From NCBI RefSeq assembly GCF_034043515.1, contig NZ_CP138214.1, forward strand, positions 5,153,501 through 5,217,500: a stretch of 64,000 nt of DNA, in the 5' to 3' direction. A program made the translations under genes and the position numbers. Positions 41,490-51,485 of this stretch are shown here, piece after piece (the stretch's first letter is position 1; each line of letters begins with the position of its first letter). Source of the stretch: Pseudomonas sp. MUP55. Lineage in GTDB: Bacteria > Pseudomonadota > Gammaproteobacteria > Pseudomonadales > Pseudomonadaceae. The notes beneath the pieces were generated by a model, which had not been told where the DNA came from, did not search any database, and was given only the letters and a program-made list of their open reading frames with translations.

Positions 41490-43010
41490 ATGCGTTATGC
41501 ACACCCCGGTACTGAAGGCGCTGTCGTTTCGTTCAAGGCCAAGTACGGCAACTACATCGGTGGCGAATTCGTTGCGCCGGTCGATGGCAATTACTTCACC
41601 AATACCTCGCCGGTCAACGGCAAGCCCATCGCCGAATTTCCGCGCTCCACCGCCAAAGACATCGAAAAGGCGCTGGACGCCGCCCACGCCGCCGCTGACG
41701 CCTGGGGCAAGACCTCAGCCCAGGACCGCTCGCTGGTATTGCTGAAAATCGCCGACCGCATCGAACAGAACCTCGAACTGCTGGCCATCACCGAGACCTG
41801 GGACAACGGCAAGGCCGTGCGTGAAACCCTCAACGCCGACATCCCGCTGGCCGCCGACCACTTCCGCTACTTCGCTGGCTGCATCCGCGCCCAGGAAGGC
41901 AGCAGCGCCGAAATCAACGAACACACCGCCGCCTATCACTTCCACGAACCGCTGGGCGTGGTCGGCCAGATCATCCCGTGGAACTTCCCCCTGCTGATGG
42001 CGGCGTGGAAACTCGCCCCGGCCCTGGCCGCCGGTAACTGCGTGGTGCTCAAGCCGGCCGAGCAAACGCCGCTGGGGATCAACGTGCTGATGGAACTGAT
42101 CGGCGACCTGCTGCCGCCCGGCGTGCTCAACGTGGTGCACGGCTTCGGCAAGGAAGCCGGCGAAGCCCTGGCCACCAGCAAGCGCATCGCCAAGATCGCC
42201 TTCACCGGCTCGACCCCAGTGGGCTCGCACATCATGCATGCGGCGGCCGAGAACATCATTCCGTCCACCGTTGAGCTGGGGGGTAAGTCGCCGAACATCT
42301 TCTTCGCCGACATCATGAAAGCCGAACCGCAATTCATCGAAAAAGCCGCCGAAGGCCTGGTGCTGGCGTTCTTCAACCAGGGCGAGGTGTGCACCTGCCC
42401 ATCGCGCGCGCTGGTGGAAGAGTCGATCTACGACGACTTCATGAAAGTGGTGATGAAGAAGATCGAGTCGATCAAACGTGGCGACCCGCTGGACACCGAC
42501 ACCATGGTCGGCGCCCAGGCGTCGGAGCAGCAGTTCGACAAGATCCTCTCCTACCTGGAAATCGCCAAGGGCGAAGGGGCGCAGTTGCTCACCGGCGGCA
42601 AGGTGGAGAAGCTCAGCGGCGACCTGGCCACCGGCTATTACATCCAGCCGACCCTGCTCAAGGGCACCAACGACATGCGCGTGTTCCAGGAAGAAATCTT
42701 CGGCCCGGTGGTGAGCATCACCACCTTCAAGGACGAAGCCGAAGCCCTGGCGATTGCCAACGACACCGAGTTCGGCCTGGGCGCCGGCCTGTGGACCCGT
42801 GACATCAACCGCGCCTACCGCATGGGCCGTGCAATCAAGGCGGGCCGCGTGTGGACCAACTGCTACCACCTGTACCCGGCGCATGCCGCGTTTGGCGGTT
42901 ATAAAAAATCCGGTGTAGGCCGTGAGACGCACAAGATGATGTTGGACCACTACCAGCAAACCAAGAACTTGCTGGTGAGCTACGACATTAATCCATTGGG
43001 CTTCTTCTAA
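41490..43010 (+). CDS. exaC: NAD-dependent acetaldehyde/aldehyde dehydrogenase (ExaC type)
   Basis: 506-residue class 3-type aldehyde dehydrogenase. The catalytic Cys is in [13 protein letters not shown] and the Glu in [12 protein letters not shown]; the NAD-binding region includes [13 protein letters not shown] use ATG 41490 because AGGAG abuts the first ATG (41481) but is nine bases from this one, and the protein then begins MRYAHPG as in ExaC. It oxidises acetaldehyde released by EutBC to acetate. It is preceded by a sigma-54 promoter and followed by REPIN 7. Confidence 0.95.
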   Translation: MRYAHPGTEGAVVSFKAKYGNYIGGEFVAPVDGNYFTNTSPVNGKPIAEFPRSTAKDIEKALDAAHAAADAWGKTSAQDRSLVLLKIADRIEQNLELLAITETWDNGKAVRETLNADIPLAADHFRYFAGCIRAQEGSSAEINEHTAAYHFHEPLGVVGQIIPWNFPLLMAAWKLAPALAAGNCVVLKPAEQTPLGINVLMELIGDLLPPGVLNVVHGFGKEAGEALATSKRIAKIAFTGSTPVGSHIMHAAAENIIPSTVELGGKSPNIFFADIMKAEPQFIEKAAEGLVLAFFNQGEVCTCPSRALVEESIYDDFMKVVMKKIESIKRGDPLDTDTMVGAQASEQQFDKILSYLEIAKGEGAQLLTGGKVEKLSGDLATGYYIQPTLLKGTNDMRVFQEEIFGPVVSITTFKDEAEALAIANDTEFGLGAGLWTRDINRAYRMGRAIKAGRVWTNCYHLYPAHAAFGGYKKSGVGRETHKMMLDHYQQTKNLLVSYDINPLGFF

Positions 43011-43053
43011 CTAACCAGGCACCCTCTCCCACACTCAGGAATGCAATAAAAAG

Positions 43054-43142
43054 TGTGGGAGGGGGCTTGCCCCCGATAGCAATGGACCAGCCAACAATCA
43101 AGTAACTGATATACCGCCATCGGGGGCAAGCCCCCTCCCACA
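43054..43142. repeat. REPIN 7
   Basis: Inverted REP pair between exaC and the permease gene, both arms canonical. An extra half arm (CCCTCTCCCACACT) lies just before it at 43022-43035. Confidence 0.92.
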
Positions 43143-43195
43143 CTTGGTTCTTTATAAGTACTTGCGAACTGCATTCGGTCCACAGAGGCCGAGTT

Positions 43196-43211
43196 AAAAC
43201 AATAACAACGA
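43196..43211 (+). promoter_or_regulatory. Candidate Hfq/Crc (CA-motif) site at the permease ribosome-binding site
   Basis: AAAACAATAACAACGA fits the AAnAAnAA catabolite-repression motif and runs into the Shine-Dalgarno AAAGG, ideally placed to block translation of the permease when better carbon sources are present. Confidence 0.55.
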
Positions 43212-43224
43212 AAGGTACTTCCCC

Positions 43225-44658
43225 ATGCCTAGCGAACCCACTGGATCTTCCGTCGACTTCGAAAAAGTCGGCACCGATTACTTTCAACAACGCGAACTTA
43301 AAAAAGGCGCTGCCGGCTGGGTGCTGTTAGTCGGCCTCGGTGTCGCTTACGTGATTTCCGGCGACTATGCCGGCTGGAACTTCGGCCTGGCCCAGGGCGG
43401 CTGGGGCGGGATGTTTCTCGCCACACTACTGATGGCCACCATGTACCTGTGCATGTGCTTTTCACTGGCCGAACTGTCTTCGATGATTCCCACCGCGGGC
43501 GGCGGCTATGGCTTTGCCCGCAGCGCGTTCGGCCCCTGGGGCGGTTTTCTCACGGGCACGGCGATCCTGATCGAATACGCCATCGCGCCCGCCGCCATCG
43601 CGGTGTTTATCGGCGCGTACTGCGAGTCGCTGTTCGGCATTGGCGGCTGGATGATCTACCTGGCGTTCTACATCATCTTTATCGGCATCCACATCTTCGG
43701 GGTGGGTGAAGCGTTGAAGCTGATGTTCGTGATTACTGCCATCGCAGCCATCGCGCTGGGTGTGTTTCTGGTGTCGATGGTGCCGCACTTCAACGTCGCC
43801 AACCTGCTGGACATCCCGGTGAGCGAAGCCAAGGGCGCCAGCAGCTTCCTGCCGTTCGGCTACGTCGGTGTGTGGGCGGCGATCCCCTATGCGATCTGGT
43901 TTTTCCTCGCGGTAGAAGGCGTGCCCCTGGCCGCTGAAGAAACCAAGAACCCCAAGCGCGACCTGCCGCGCGGCCTGATCGGCGCGATTGTGGTGCTGAC
44001 CAGTTTCGCCCTGCTGATCCTGGTGATTGCACCGGGCGGCGCGGGCACTTACGCGCTGGTCAAATCCGGCAACCCGTTGGTGGAAGCCCTGGCGTTGTCC
44101 TACGGCGGTTCGACCTGGATGGGCAGCTTCGTCAACCTGGTGGGCCTGGCCGGTTTGATCGCGAGCTTTTTCTCGATTATCTACGCCTATTCCCGGCAGA
44201 TCTTCGCCTTGTCCCGCGCTGGCTACCTGCCGCGCAAACTCTCCGAAACCAACAAGAGCAAGGCGCCGGTGCTGGCCTTGGTGATCCCCGGCATCATCGG
44301 GTTTGGCCTGTCGCTGACCGGCCAGGGCGACCTGCTGATTCTGGTGGCGGTGTTCGGCGCAACCATCTCCTACGTGTTGATGATGGCCGCGCACATCACC
44401 CTGCGTATCCGTCGCCCTAAAATGGAGCGGCCATACCGTACGCCGGGCGGCATCTTCACCTCGGGCGTGGCGCTGGTGCTGGCCTGTGTGGCCGTGGTGG
44501 CGGGCTTCCTGGTGGATCCGCGCGTGGTGATTGGCGCGGCGATCATCTATGGAGTATTAATTGCTTACTTTGCTTTCTACAGCCGGCATCACTTGGTAGC
44601 AGGCACGCCGGAAGAAGAATTCGCGGCGATCCAGGCCGCAGAGGCCGCCTTGCACTAA
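43225..44658 (+). CDS. eat: Ethanolamine permease (APC superfamily)
   Basis: 477-residue transporter with about 12 membrane segments. Segment 1 reads GLGVAYVISGDYAGWNFGLAQGG, a good match to ethanolamine permeases, followed by AELSSMIPTAGGGYGFARSAFG. It imports ethanolamine for EutBC, encoded 53 bases downstream. A CA-motif overlaps the ribosome site. Confidence 0.92.
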   Translation: MPSEPTGSSVDFEKVGTDYFQQRELKKGAAGWVLLVGLGVAYVISGDYAGWNFGLAQGGWGGMFLATLLMATMYLCMCFSLAELSSMIPTAGGGYGFARSAFGPWGGFLTGTAILIEYAIAPAAIAVFIGAYCESLFGIGGWMIYLAFYIIFIGIHIFGVGEALKLMFVITAIAAIALGVFLVSMVPHFNVANLLDIPVSEAKGASSFLPFGYVGVWAAIPYAIWFFLAVEGVPLAAEETKNPKRDLPRGLIGAIVVLTSFALLILVIAPGGAGTYALVKSGNPLVEALALSYGGSTWMGSFVNLVGLAGLIASFFSIIYAYSRQIFALSRAGYLPRKLSETNKSKAPVLALVIPGIIGFGLSLTGQGDLLILVAVFGATISYVLMMAAHITLRIRRPKMERPYRTPGGIFTSGVALVLACVAVVAGFLVDPRVVIGAAIIYGVLIAYFAFYSRHHLVAGTPEEEFAAIQAAEAALH

Positions 44659-44672
44659 CTGCCGTAAACCTC

Positions 44673-44695
44673 GACGCGGGCGCCTTGCCCGCGTC
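44673..44695 (+). terminator. Intercistronic hairpin between eat and eutB
   Basis: GACGCGGGC / GCCCGCGTC nine-base stem with a 5-base loop and no T-run. It probably adjusts mRNA stability or gives partial termination between the permease and eutB. Confidence 0.45.
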
Positions 44696-44711
44696 GTCAA
44701 GGAGACACTGT

Positions 44712-46106
44712 ATGGCAAGCTTTTCCCACGCGGTGGGTGCACAGACTTACCGCTTCGACAGCCTCAAGGACCTGATGGCCAAGGCCAGCCCGGCGCGCTC
44801 CGGCGACTTCCTGGCCGGCGTGGCTGCACACAATGATGGCGAACGGGTCGCGGCCCAAATGGCGCTCGCAAACACTCCGTTGAAACACTTCCTCGAGGAA
44901 GCGTTGATTCCCTATGAAACCGATGAAGTCACCCGGCTGATCATCGACACCCACGACAAACAGGCCTTCGCCACCGTCAGCCACCTGACCGTCGGCGGCC
45001 TGCGCGACTGGCTGCTCAGCGACGCAGCCGACGAACACTCCCTACGCGCACTGGCGCCGGGGCTGACACCGGAAATGGCCGCCGCCGTGTCCAAGATCAT
45101 GCGCGTGCAGGACCTGGTGCTGGTGGCGCAGAAGATCCGCGTGGTCACCCAGTTTCGCGGCACCATGGGTTTGCGCGGGCGTCTGTCCACGCGCCTGCAA
45201 CCCAACCACCCCACCGACGAGCCGGCCGGCATCGCCGCCAGCATTCTCGACGGCCTGCTCTACGGCAACGGCGACGCGATGATCGGCATCAACCCGGCCA
45301 CCGACAGCATCGCCTCGATCTGCGCCATGCTGGAAATGCTCGACGCAATCATCCAGCGCTACGACATCCCCACCCAGGCCTGCGTGCTGACCCACGTCAC
45401 CACCTCCATCGAGGCGATCAACCGTGGCGTGCCGCTGGACCTGGTGTTCCAGTCGATTGCCGGCACCGAAGCGGCCAACGCCAGCTTCGGCATCAGCCTG
45501 AGCCTGCTGCAGGAAGGCTACGACGCGGGCTTGAGCCTCAAGCGCGGCACCCTGGGCCAGAACCTGATGTATTTCGAAACCGGCCAGGGCAGTGCCTTGT
45601 CGGCCAACGCGCACTTTGGCGTGGACCAGCAAACCTGTGAAGCCCGCGCCTATGCGGTGGCCCGGCATTTCAAACCGTTCCTGGTGAACACCGTGGTCGG
45701 CTTTATCGGCCCCGAATACCTGTACAACGGCAAGCAGATCATCCGCGCCGGTCTCGAAGACCACTTCTGCGGCAAGCTGCTCGGCGTGCCGATGGGGTGC
45801 GACATCTGCTACACCAACCACGCCGAAGCCGACCAGGACGACATGGACACCCTGCTGACCCTGCTTGGCGTAGCCGGGATCAACTTCATCATGGGCATCC
45901 CCGGCTCCGACGACATCATGCTCAACTACCAGACCACCTCCTTCCACGACGCGCTGTACGCCCGCCAGACACTGGGCTTGAAACCGGCGCCGGAGTTCGA
46001 GCAGTGGCTGGCGAAGATGGGCATCTTTACGCAAGCCGACGGCAAGGTACGCTTCGGCAACAACCTGCCACCGGCATTTCGCCACGCCTTGGCGCAACTG
46101 GGATGA
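44712..46106 (+). CDS. eutB: Ethanolamine ammonia-lyase large subunit
   Basis: 464-residue catalytic subunit of the adenosylcobalamin-dependent lyase converting ethanolamine to acetaldehyde and ammonia. Conserved blocks include [46 protein letters not shown] and [24 protein letters not shown] 44712 lies in ACTGTATGG after AAGGAGA. It overlaps eutC by ATGA. No microcompartment genes are nearby, as is usual in pseudomonads. Confidence 0.97.
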   Translation: MASFSHAVGAQTYRFDSLKDLMAKASPARSGDFLAGVAAHNDGERVAAQMALANTPLKHFLEEALIPYETDEVTRLIIDTHDKQAFATVSHLTVGGLRDWLLSDAADEHSLRALAPGLTPEMAAAVSKIMRVQDLVLVAQKIRVVTQFRGTMGLRGRLSTRLQPNHPTDEPAGIAASILDGLLYGNGDAMIGINPATDSIASICAMLEMLDAIIQRYDIPTQACVLTHVTTSIEAINRGVPLDLVFQSIAGTEAANASFGISLSLLQEGYDAGLSLKRGTLGQNLMYFETGQGSALSANAHFGVDQQTCEARAYAVARHFKPFLVNTVVGFIGPEYLYNGKQIIRAGLEDHFCGKLLGVPMGCDICYTNHAEADQDDMDTLLTLLGVAGINFIMGIPGSDDIMLNYQTTSFHDALYARQTLGLKPAPEFEQWLAKMGIFTQADGKVRFGNNLPPAFRHALAQLG

Positions 46107-46936
46107 AGGAGCCGCCTGTGCAACTCGACCTGCCTGACAACCCCTGGCTGCAATTGCGCCGCCTGACCCCGGCGCGCATTGCCCTGGGCCGCACCGGCAC
46201 CAGCATTCCCACCAGCGCGCAACTGGACTTCCAGTTTGCCCACGCCCAAGCGCGGGACGCGGTGCACCTGCCCTTCGACCATAAAGGGCTGAGCCGCCAA
46301 TTTGCCGAGCGCGGCCGCGACAGCCTGTTGCTGCACAGCGCCGCCACCGACCGGCATACGTACCTGCAGCGCCCGGACCTGGGGCGCCGCCTGAGTGACG
46401 AGTCGGCGCAGATACTGCGCGACTACGCTGCAGCACACCCCGATGGCGTGGACCTGGCAATCGTGGTGGCCGATGGCCTGTCGGCGCTGGCCGTGCATAA
46501 ACATACCGCGCCGTTTCTGACACGCCTGGAAGAACAGACCCACGCCGAAGGCTGGTCGCTGTCACCGGTGATCCTGGTCGAACAGGGCCGCGTCGCCGTG
46601 GCCGATGAGATCGGGCAACTGCTCGGCGCCAAAATGGTGGTGATCCTGATCGGCGAGAGGCCGGGGCTCAGTTCACCGGACAGCCTGGGCCTGTATTTCA
46701 CCTACAACCCCAAGGTCGGCCTCACCGACGCCTACCGCAACTGCATCTCCAACGTGCGCCTGGAAGGCCTGAGTTACGGCATGGCGGCCCATCGCCTGCT
46801 GTACCTGATGCGCGAGGCGTGTCGTCGGCAGCTGTCGGGGGTCAATCTCAAGGACGAGGCTCAACTGCAGACCCTCGAGTCGGATGACCCGGACCTGATG
46901 AAAGGCAATTTCCTGCTCAGCCCGCCCGTGGACTGA
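46103..46936 (+). CDS. eutC: Ethanolamine ammonia-lyase small subunit
   Basis: 277-residue B12-binding subunit from ATG 46103; GTG 46118 would give 272 residues and has an ideally spaced AAGGAG, so it may be the true start. Conserved blocks: [60 protein letters not shown] and the C-terminal [14 protein letters not shown]. It completes the EutBC complex. Confidence 0.95.
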   Translation: MKEPPVQLDLPDNPWLQLRRLTPARIALGRTGTSIPTSAQLDFQFAHAQARDAVHLPFDHKGLSRQFAERGRDSLLLHSAATDRHTYLQRPDLGRRLSDESAQILRDYAAAHPDGVDLAIVVADGLSALAVHKHTAPFLTRLEEQTHAEGWSLSPVILVEQGRVAVADEIGQLLGAKMVVILIGERPGLSSPDSLGLYFTYNPKVGLTDAYRNCISNVRLEGLSYGMAAHRLLYLMREACRRQLSGVNLKDEAQLQTLESDDPDLMKGNFLLSPPVD

Positions 46937-47028
46937 TCGCAGCACGATTGCGCTTTTTCGCGACGTTAGGCAGCATCGAGTCACGGCCGCGCGTGTGGTC
47001 ATCCCCCATTTGGAAGTTGAGGCCTGGC

Positions 47029-47487
47029 ATGCGGATTACTCAAGCGACCCTGGAACACCTGGACCTGCTCACCCCGTTGTTCGTCAAATACCGCGAGTTC
47101 TACGGGGCCCTGCCATTCCCGGACTCGTCGCGGGCCTTTCTGGAAAAGCGGCTGCGACGCAAGGAATCGGTGATCTACCTGGCGCTGGCCGACGATGATG
47201 ACAAACGCCTGCTGGGGTTCTGCCAGCTGTACCCGAGTTTTTCTTCGCTGTCGCTCAAACGGGTATGGATCCTCAACGACATCTATGTGGCCGAAGACGC
47301 GCGCCGGCAACTGGTCGCCGACAACCTGATGCGCACCGCCAAGAAAATGGCCAAGGAAACCCACGCCGTGCGGCTGCGGGTGTCCACCAGCAGCGACAAT
47401 GAGGTGGCGCAGAAGACCTATGAGTCGATTGGCTTTCGCGAAGACACCGAATTCAAAAACTACGTGCTGCCGATCAACGAAGACTAA
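47029..47487 (+). CDS. GNAT family N-acetyltransferase
   Basis: 152-residue acetyltransferase. The acetyl-CoA region is VWILNDIYVAEDARRQLVADNLM and the family C-terminal motif is NEVAQKTYESIGFREDTEF. ATG 47029 is preferred; an in-frame upstream extension is non-coding. It sits next to eutC as PA4026 does in PAO1, so it may belong to the same regulon, but the substrate is unknown. Confidence 0.85.
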   Translation: MRITQATLEHLDLLTPLFVKYREFYGALPFPDSSRAFLEKRLRRKESVIYLALADDDDKRLLGFCQLYPSFSSLSLKRVWILNDIYVAEDARRQLVADNLMRTAKKMAKETHAVRLRVSTSSDNEVAQKTYESIGFREDTEFKNYVLPINED

Positions 47488-47499
47488 CGCTCGGTGCCC

Positions 47500-47588
47500 T
47501 GTGGGAGGGGGCTTGCCCCCGATAGCAGTGTGTCAGCCACTATTAATATCACTGACCCACCGCCATCGGGGGCAAGCCCCCTCCCACA
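47500..47588. repeat. REPIN 8
   Basis: Inverted REP pair directly after the GNAT gene, both arms canonical. It is the last REPIN in the window. Confidence 0.92.
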
Positions 47589-47594
47589 TTGATC

Positions 47595-47642
47595 GTCCCC
47601 ACGCTCTGCGTGGGAACGCCTCCCGGGACGCTCCGCGTCCCG
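47595..47642. repeat. Tandem short palindromes next to REPIN 8
   Basis: Two perfect hairpins in a row: CCCACGC-TCT-GCGTGGG (47598-47614) and CGGGACGC-TCC-GCGTCCCG (47624-47642). I recall this pair as another dispersed repeat of Pseudomonas genomes, unrelated to the REPIN arms. With REPIN 8 it fills much of the 333-base gap between the GNAT gene and dedA. The rest of the gap holds a TATAAT box at 47710-47715 that may be the dedA -10 element. Confidence 0.7.
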
Positions 47643-47820
47643 GCTGCCCCTTCACACTTTCGCGACACTCCCCGCTACAAAAGCCACACGCTTTTCACCT
47701 CTCAATCCGTATAATGCGCACCTCTCAGGGTTGTAAGAATCTCGACATACACGTGTAGCCTTATTACCCGTCGTTCCCGCACTGGCCTGCTGAGCCGGGC
47801 CATTCACACAGGTGCCATCC

Positions 47821-48477
47821 ATGGATTTCAACCCGCTAGACCTTATCCTGCATCTCGACGTTTACCTCGACATGCTGGTAACCAACTACGGTCCGTGGAT
47901 CTACGCCATTCTGTTCCTGGTGATTTTTTGCGAGACCGGCCTGGTGGTCATGCCGTTTCTGCCGGGTGATTCGCTGCTGTTCATTGCCGGCGCCGTTGCC
48001 GCGGGCGGCGGCATGGACCCGGTACTGCTGGCCGGCCTGCTGATGCTGGCGGCCATCCTCGGCGACAGCACCAACTACGTGATCGGGCGAACGGTGGGCG
48101 AGCGCTTGTTCAGCAACCCGAACTCGAAAATCTTCCGTCGCGACTACCTGCAAAAAACCCACGACTTCTACGACAAGCACGGCGGCAAAACCGTGACCCT
48201 GGCGCGCTTCCTACCGATTTTGCGCACCTTCGCACCGTTCGTCGCCGGCATTGCCAAAATGCCCTACCCGCGCTTCTTCGGGTTCAGCGTACTCGGCACC
48301 ATCCTCTGGGTCGGTGGCCTGGTGACCCTGGGCTACTTCTTCGGCAACGTGCCGTTTATCAAGAAGAACCTGTCACTGCTGGTGGTGTTCATCATCCTGC
48401 TGTCCCTGGTACCGATGATCATCGGCGTAGTGCGCAGCCGCTTTGGCCGCACCTCCTCCGAAGCCAACCCGCACTGA
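47821..48477 (+). CDS. DedA family inner-membrane protein
   Basis: 218-residue polytopic protein with VVMPFLPGDSLLFIAGAVA, GDSTNYVIGRTVG and LARFLPILRTFAPFVAGIAKM, the conserved DedA motifs. Family members act in membrane energisation and probably in lipid-carrier flipping. ATG 47821 is three codons inside the longer frame. mtfA begins 7 bases after its stop. Confidence 0.9.
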   Translation: MDFNPLDLILHLDVYLDMLVTNYGPWIYAILFLVIFCETGLVVMPFLPGDSLLFIAGAVAAGGGMDPVLLAGLLMLAAILGDSTNYVIGRTVGERLFSNPNSKIFRRDYLQKTHDFYDKHGGKTVTLARFLPILRTFAPFVAGIAKMPYPRFFGFSVLGTILWVGGLVTLGYFFGNVPFIKKNLSLLVVFIILLSLVPMIIGVVRSRFGRTSSEANPH

Positions 48478-48483
48478 TCGCCC

Positions 48484-49299
48484 ATGTGGTCCCTCAGCGC
48501 CTGGCGTCGCCGGCGCCTGCTGGCAAAGCACCCGATTGCCGATGACACCTGGCAGCGGGTGCGTCACCACCTGACCTTTCTCGATGGCATCACCGCCGAG
48601 CAAGACCAGTGGCTGCGCGAAGCCTGTGTGCTGTTTCTGGCGGATAAACACCTCACCGCCCTGCCCGGCGTCGAACTGCATCAGGAACAGCGCCTGCTGC
48701 TCGCCGCCCAGGCGCAACTGCCGCTGATGAACCTGGGCGACCTCGACTGGTATCAGGGCTTCCATGAAATCGTGCTGTACCCCGACGACTTCCTCAGCCC
48801 GCAACGCCACCGCGATGCCAGCGGCGTGGAACACGAGTGGGACGGCGAACACAGCGGCGAAGCCTGGCAACAGGGCCCGGTGATCCTGGCCTGGCCCGGC
48901 GTATTGGCCAGCGGCCAATGGGAAGGCTACAACCTGGTCATCCACGAGCTGGCGCACAAACTGGACATGCTCAACGGCGACGCCAACGGCCTGCCGCCGC
49001 TGCACCACGACATGCGCGTGCAGGAATGGGCCAGCGTGATGCAAAGCGCCTTTGACGACCTCAATCGCCAACTGGACGCCAACCCGGACGCCGATACCGA
49101 GATCGACCCTTACGCGGCCGAAAATCCGGCGGAATTCTTTGCCGTGACCAGCGAATATTTTTTCAGCGCCCCGGATTTACTGGCCAGCCATTACCCGCAG
49201 GTGTACGCCCAACTCAGCCGCTTCTACCGCCAGGATCCCCTGGCCCGCCTGACTCAACTGCAAGCCCACGACCCGCGCTACCAGCCACAGGGCGAATGA
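48484..49299 (+). CDS. mtfA: Zinc-dependent peptidase MtfA
   Basis: 271-residue M90 metallopeptidase. The HExxH site is VIHELAHKLDMLNGDANG and the third ligand Glu is in NPAEFFAVTSEYFF. In enterobacteria MtfA binds the glucose repressor Mlc and cleaves peptides; here the target may differ. It lies between dedA and ppa, in the same place as PA4030. Confidence 0.92.
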   Translation: MWSLSAWRRRRLLAKHPIADDTWQRVRHHLTFLDGITAEQDQWLREACVLFLADKHLTALPGVELHQEQRLLLAAQAQLPLMNLGDLDWYQGFHEIVLYPDDFLSPQRHRDASGVEHEWDGEHSGEAWQQGPVILAWPGVLASGQWEGYNLVIHELAHKLDMLNGDANGLPPLHHDMRVQEWASVMQSAFDDLNRQLDANPDADTEIDPYAAENPAEFFAVTSEYFFSAPDLLASHYPQVYAQLSRFYRQDPLARLTQLQAHDPRYQPQGE

Positions 49300-49341
49300 C
49301 CGTACGACGCCTGGCGCATGGCATCTGCGTCAGAATATGCC

Positions 49342-49347
49342 TATAAT
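49342..49347 (+). promoter_or_regulatory. Possible -10 element of ppa
   Basis: A perfect TATAAT lies 60 bases upstream of the ppa start in the short gap after mtfA. The -35 region is poor (TGGCAT), so the promoter is only tentative. Confidence 0.4.
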
Positions 49348-49407
49348 CGCCGCCACTTTTAGGCCAATCCGGCCATGTCATATGGCCAACTACGGGGGCA
49401 ACGCCCA

Positions 49408-49935
49408 ATGAGCTACAGCAAGATTCCGGCTGGCAAAGACCTGCCGAACGACATCTACGTCGCCATCGAAATTCCGGCCAACCACGCGCCGATCAAATAC
49501 GAAATCGACAAAGACAGCGACTGCCTGTTCGTTGACCGTTTCATGGCCACCCCGATGTTCTACCCGGCCAACTACGGTTTCATCCCCAACACCCTGGCTG
49601 ACGACGGTGACCCCCTCGACGTGCTGGTCGTGACTCCTTACCCGGTCACCCCAGGCTCGGTTATCCGCGCTCGCCCGGTCGGCATCCTGAACATGACCGA
49701 CGACGGCGGCGGCGATGCCAAAGTCATCGCAGTGCCACACGACAAGCTGTCCCAGCTGTACGTCGACGTGAAGGAATACACCGACCTGCCAGCGCTGCTG
49801 CTGGAACAGATCAAACACTTCTTCGAGAACTACAAAGACCTCGAAAAAGGCAAATGGGTGAAGATCGACGGTTGGGGCAACGCAGACGCCGCCCGCGCCG
49901 AGATCATGAAGTCGGTTGCCGCCTACAAAGGCTGA
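49408..49935 (+). CDS. ppa: Inorganic pyrophosphatase
   Basis: 175-residue family I soluble pyrophosphatase that drives biosynthetic reactions by removing PPi. The signature [10 protein letters not shown] is intact, with NYGFIPNTL before it and [12 protein letters not shown] near the end. It starts at ATG 49408 ([12 protein letters not shown]). A strong terminator follows. It marks the end of the conserved block and the start of the accessory region. Confidence 0.97.
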   Translation: MSYSKIPAGKDLPNDIYVAIEIPANHAPIKYEIDKDSDCLFVDRFMATPMFYPANYGFIPNTLADDGDPLDVLVVTPYPVTPGSVIRARPVGILNMTDDGGGDAKVIAVPHDKLSQLYVDVKEYTDLPALLLEQIKHFFENYKDLEKGKWVKIDGWGNADAARAEIMKSVAAYKG

Positions 49936-49963
49936 TACCCGCACCGCATTGCCACGGCAATAG

Positions 49964-49993
49964 AAAAGCCCCGATGATTCGGGGCTTTTTTTT
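49964..49993 (+). terminator. Intrinsic terminator of ppa
   Basis: Stem AAAAGCCCCGA / TCGGGGCTTTT with a TGAT loop followed by a run of eight T, 28 bases after the ppa stop. A textbook Rho-independent terminator. Confidence 0.92.
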
Positions 49994-50146
49994 GGCGAAA
50001 ATAAACATCGAGTTCATTTATTAACTTGCGACGTTCAACTAACCGGAACCACTGAAGAATAAGACTACAACTAAGGAAAAGCCTACACGCGCAACTCAAC
50101 GCATGGTTTATTTGAATAGCTTTCCCGGCCAGTAAACTCTGCGTTC

Positions 50147-50917
50147 ATGAATACATCAGGTGATCGTTTAAAAGCGCTACTACGGGAAGTTCATCTTTCC
50201 GCCTCCGACTTCGCCAAGAACCGCGGCGTCACGCCTCAGCACGTGAACAACTGGTTCAAGCGCGGCGTCCCCATGGGCCGACTCAACGAGATCGCAGAGC
50301 TCCTATGCGTCTCCAGCCGCTGGTTAAGCGACGGCCGCGGCCCCAAACACCCACCGGCCAATTACCTGCTGGACGGCCCCAACGCAAGGATTGCATCTGC
50401 CCGCGAAGACATCGGCAAATACCTCACAGGCCCCGCCTGCCGCCCGGAAAACCCCGACGTGGAGATCCCCCTCCACCCCACGTTCACCTCCACCGAGCGC
50501 ATCCGCGTCTCCCAGCACACCCTCAAAACCCTCAACGTAGACCCCGACCGCGCCGTAGGCGCCTACATGGTCGACAACAGCATGATCGACATCATCCAGC
50601 AAGGCGCCACCCTCGCCGTCGACAAAGGCCGCACCCAGATCGTCGACGGCGAAATCTACGCCGTCGAACACGACGGCATGCTGCGCATCAAATACCTCTA
50701 CAACCGCCCTGGCGGCGGCCTGCGCATGCGCAGCCACAACGCCAGCGAACACCCGGACGAATACCTCACCTACGACCAACGCTTCGAGCAGAACTTCCAG
50801 ATAGTGGGCTGGGTATTCTGGTGGTCCACCCTCAACAACCGCCGCCCACCGGTACCGCTGGACGAACACCTGCTGGGCTGGGAAGGCTCTGAATCGGAAC
50901 CGGAGGTGGGCAACTGA
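50147..50917 (+). CDS. XRE-family repressor with S24 (LexA-like) domain
   Basis: 256 residues. A helix-turn-helix (SASDFAKNRGVTPQHVNNWF, residues ~18-38) is followed by a linker and an S24 peptidase domain. The Ser-Lys dyad is present as Ser145 (VDNSMID) and Lys182 (LRIKYLY), 37 residues apart as in LexA. An Ala-Gly cleavage bond is not obvious in the linker, and the Ser motif is DNSM rather than GDSM. Such proteins control prophages or pyocins in response to RecA, but no phage gene is adjacent, so it looks orphaned. It starts a new unit after the ppa terminator. Confidence 0.85.
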   Translation: MNTSGDRLKALLREVHLSASDFAKNRGVTPQHVNNWFKRGVPMGRLNEIAELLCVSSRWLSDGRGPKHPPANYLLDGPNARIASAREDIGKYLTGPACRPENPDVEIPLHPTFTSTERIRVSQHTLKTLNVDPDRAVGAYMVDNSMIDIIQQGATLAVDKGRTQIVDGEIYAVEHDGMLRIKYLYNRPGGGLRMRSHNASEHPDEYLTYDQRFEQNFQIVGWVFWWSTLNNRRPPVPLDEHLLGWEGSESEPEVGN

Positions 50918-50929
50918 AGTGAATGTGGG

Positions 50930-51120
50930 TATCATGCGCCGCACATTTGGCAGGGGAATGGCTTCACGCTGTTTGCCCCGTCAGGCGATGCGGAGGAGTT
51001 CCCGCAGATGCCCTACTATTCAGCCCGACGCAATGTGGGCTGAGCGATTTGAAGGCTGGTGAGGCTTGTCAAAAACAAGCTGAGGCAGTCCCCGAGAAGC
51101 CGGCCACAAGCCGGCTTTTT
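50930..51120 (+). ncRNA. Candidate small RNA (uncertain)
   Basis: The 296-base gap after the repressor gene begins with TATCAT and ends in a clear intrinsic terminator (51098-51120), with no supported reading frame between. The segment contains short self-complementary parts (for example CTTGTC...AACAAG near 51064-51078). This fits a roughly 180-base transcript, but no known RNA family was recognised and the -35 region is weak. It could equally be the repressor gene's 3' UTR. Confidence 0.35.
51098..51120 (+). terminator. Intrinsic terminator
   Basis: AAGCCGGC-CACAA... / GCCGGCTT stem followed by five T. It ends plus-strand transcription from the repressor gene or a small RNA. Confidence 0.85.
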
Positions 51121-51213
51121 AATGCCCGTCGATCTCAGCTCAATTGTCCGATAGCTGTTGGACAAGTGAATATTCAATAAGCGGGCACCTAATCTACCAA
51201 CCTTCTATCCGCG

Positions 51214-51450
51214 TCACGGCCGCTGCAAACACCCCACAGCCCGATCCGCCACCATCTTCGCCATCTCTACCAAATGCATCACTGCCCTTTGCGGCGCTGC
51301 CATCGGTTCCCCGAGCATCTGCGACGTGGCCACCGCACAGTGCAACAGCTCAGCCACTTGCACCCAGGCGTCCTCGAAGCTCAGTTCTTCATTTACGGTA
51401 AATGGATTGGTCGCGGGTGATGATGATGACTCTGGACAAACGTTATCCAT
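51214..51450 (-). CDS. Small Pseudomonas-type protein (DUF3077/DUF6124-like)
   Basis: 78 residues. A Ser/Pro-rich N-terminus is followed by FTVNEELSFEDAWVQVAELL and a long helix with AQRAVMHLVEMAKMVADRAVG (split here across residues). This pattern resembles the small DUF3077/DUF6124 proteins that are multi-copy in P. fluorescens; their function is unknown. It is preceded on the minus strand by an unusually structured 200-base leader. The ribosome site AGGAG is seven bases before ATG. Confidence 0.6.
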   Translation of the reverse strand: MDNVCPESSSSPATNPFTVNEELSFEDAWVQVAELLHCAVATSQMLGEPMAAPQRAVMHLVEMAKMVADRAVGCLQRP

Positions 51451-51485
51451 AGCAAAACTCCTAGCAGTAAGTGATTACCACCGTC

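Noticed and set aside
45797..46102. Long N-terminal extension of eutC inside eutB
   Set aside because: It is the shadow of eutB in another frame; EutC family proteins start near [17 protein letters not shown].
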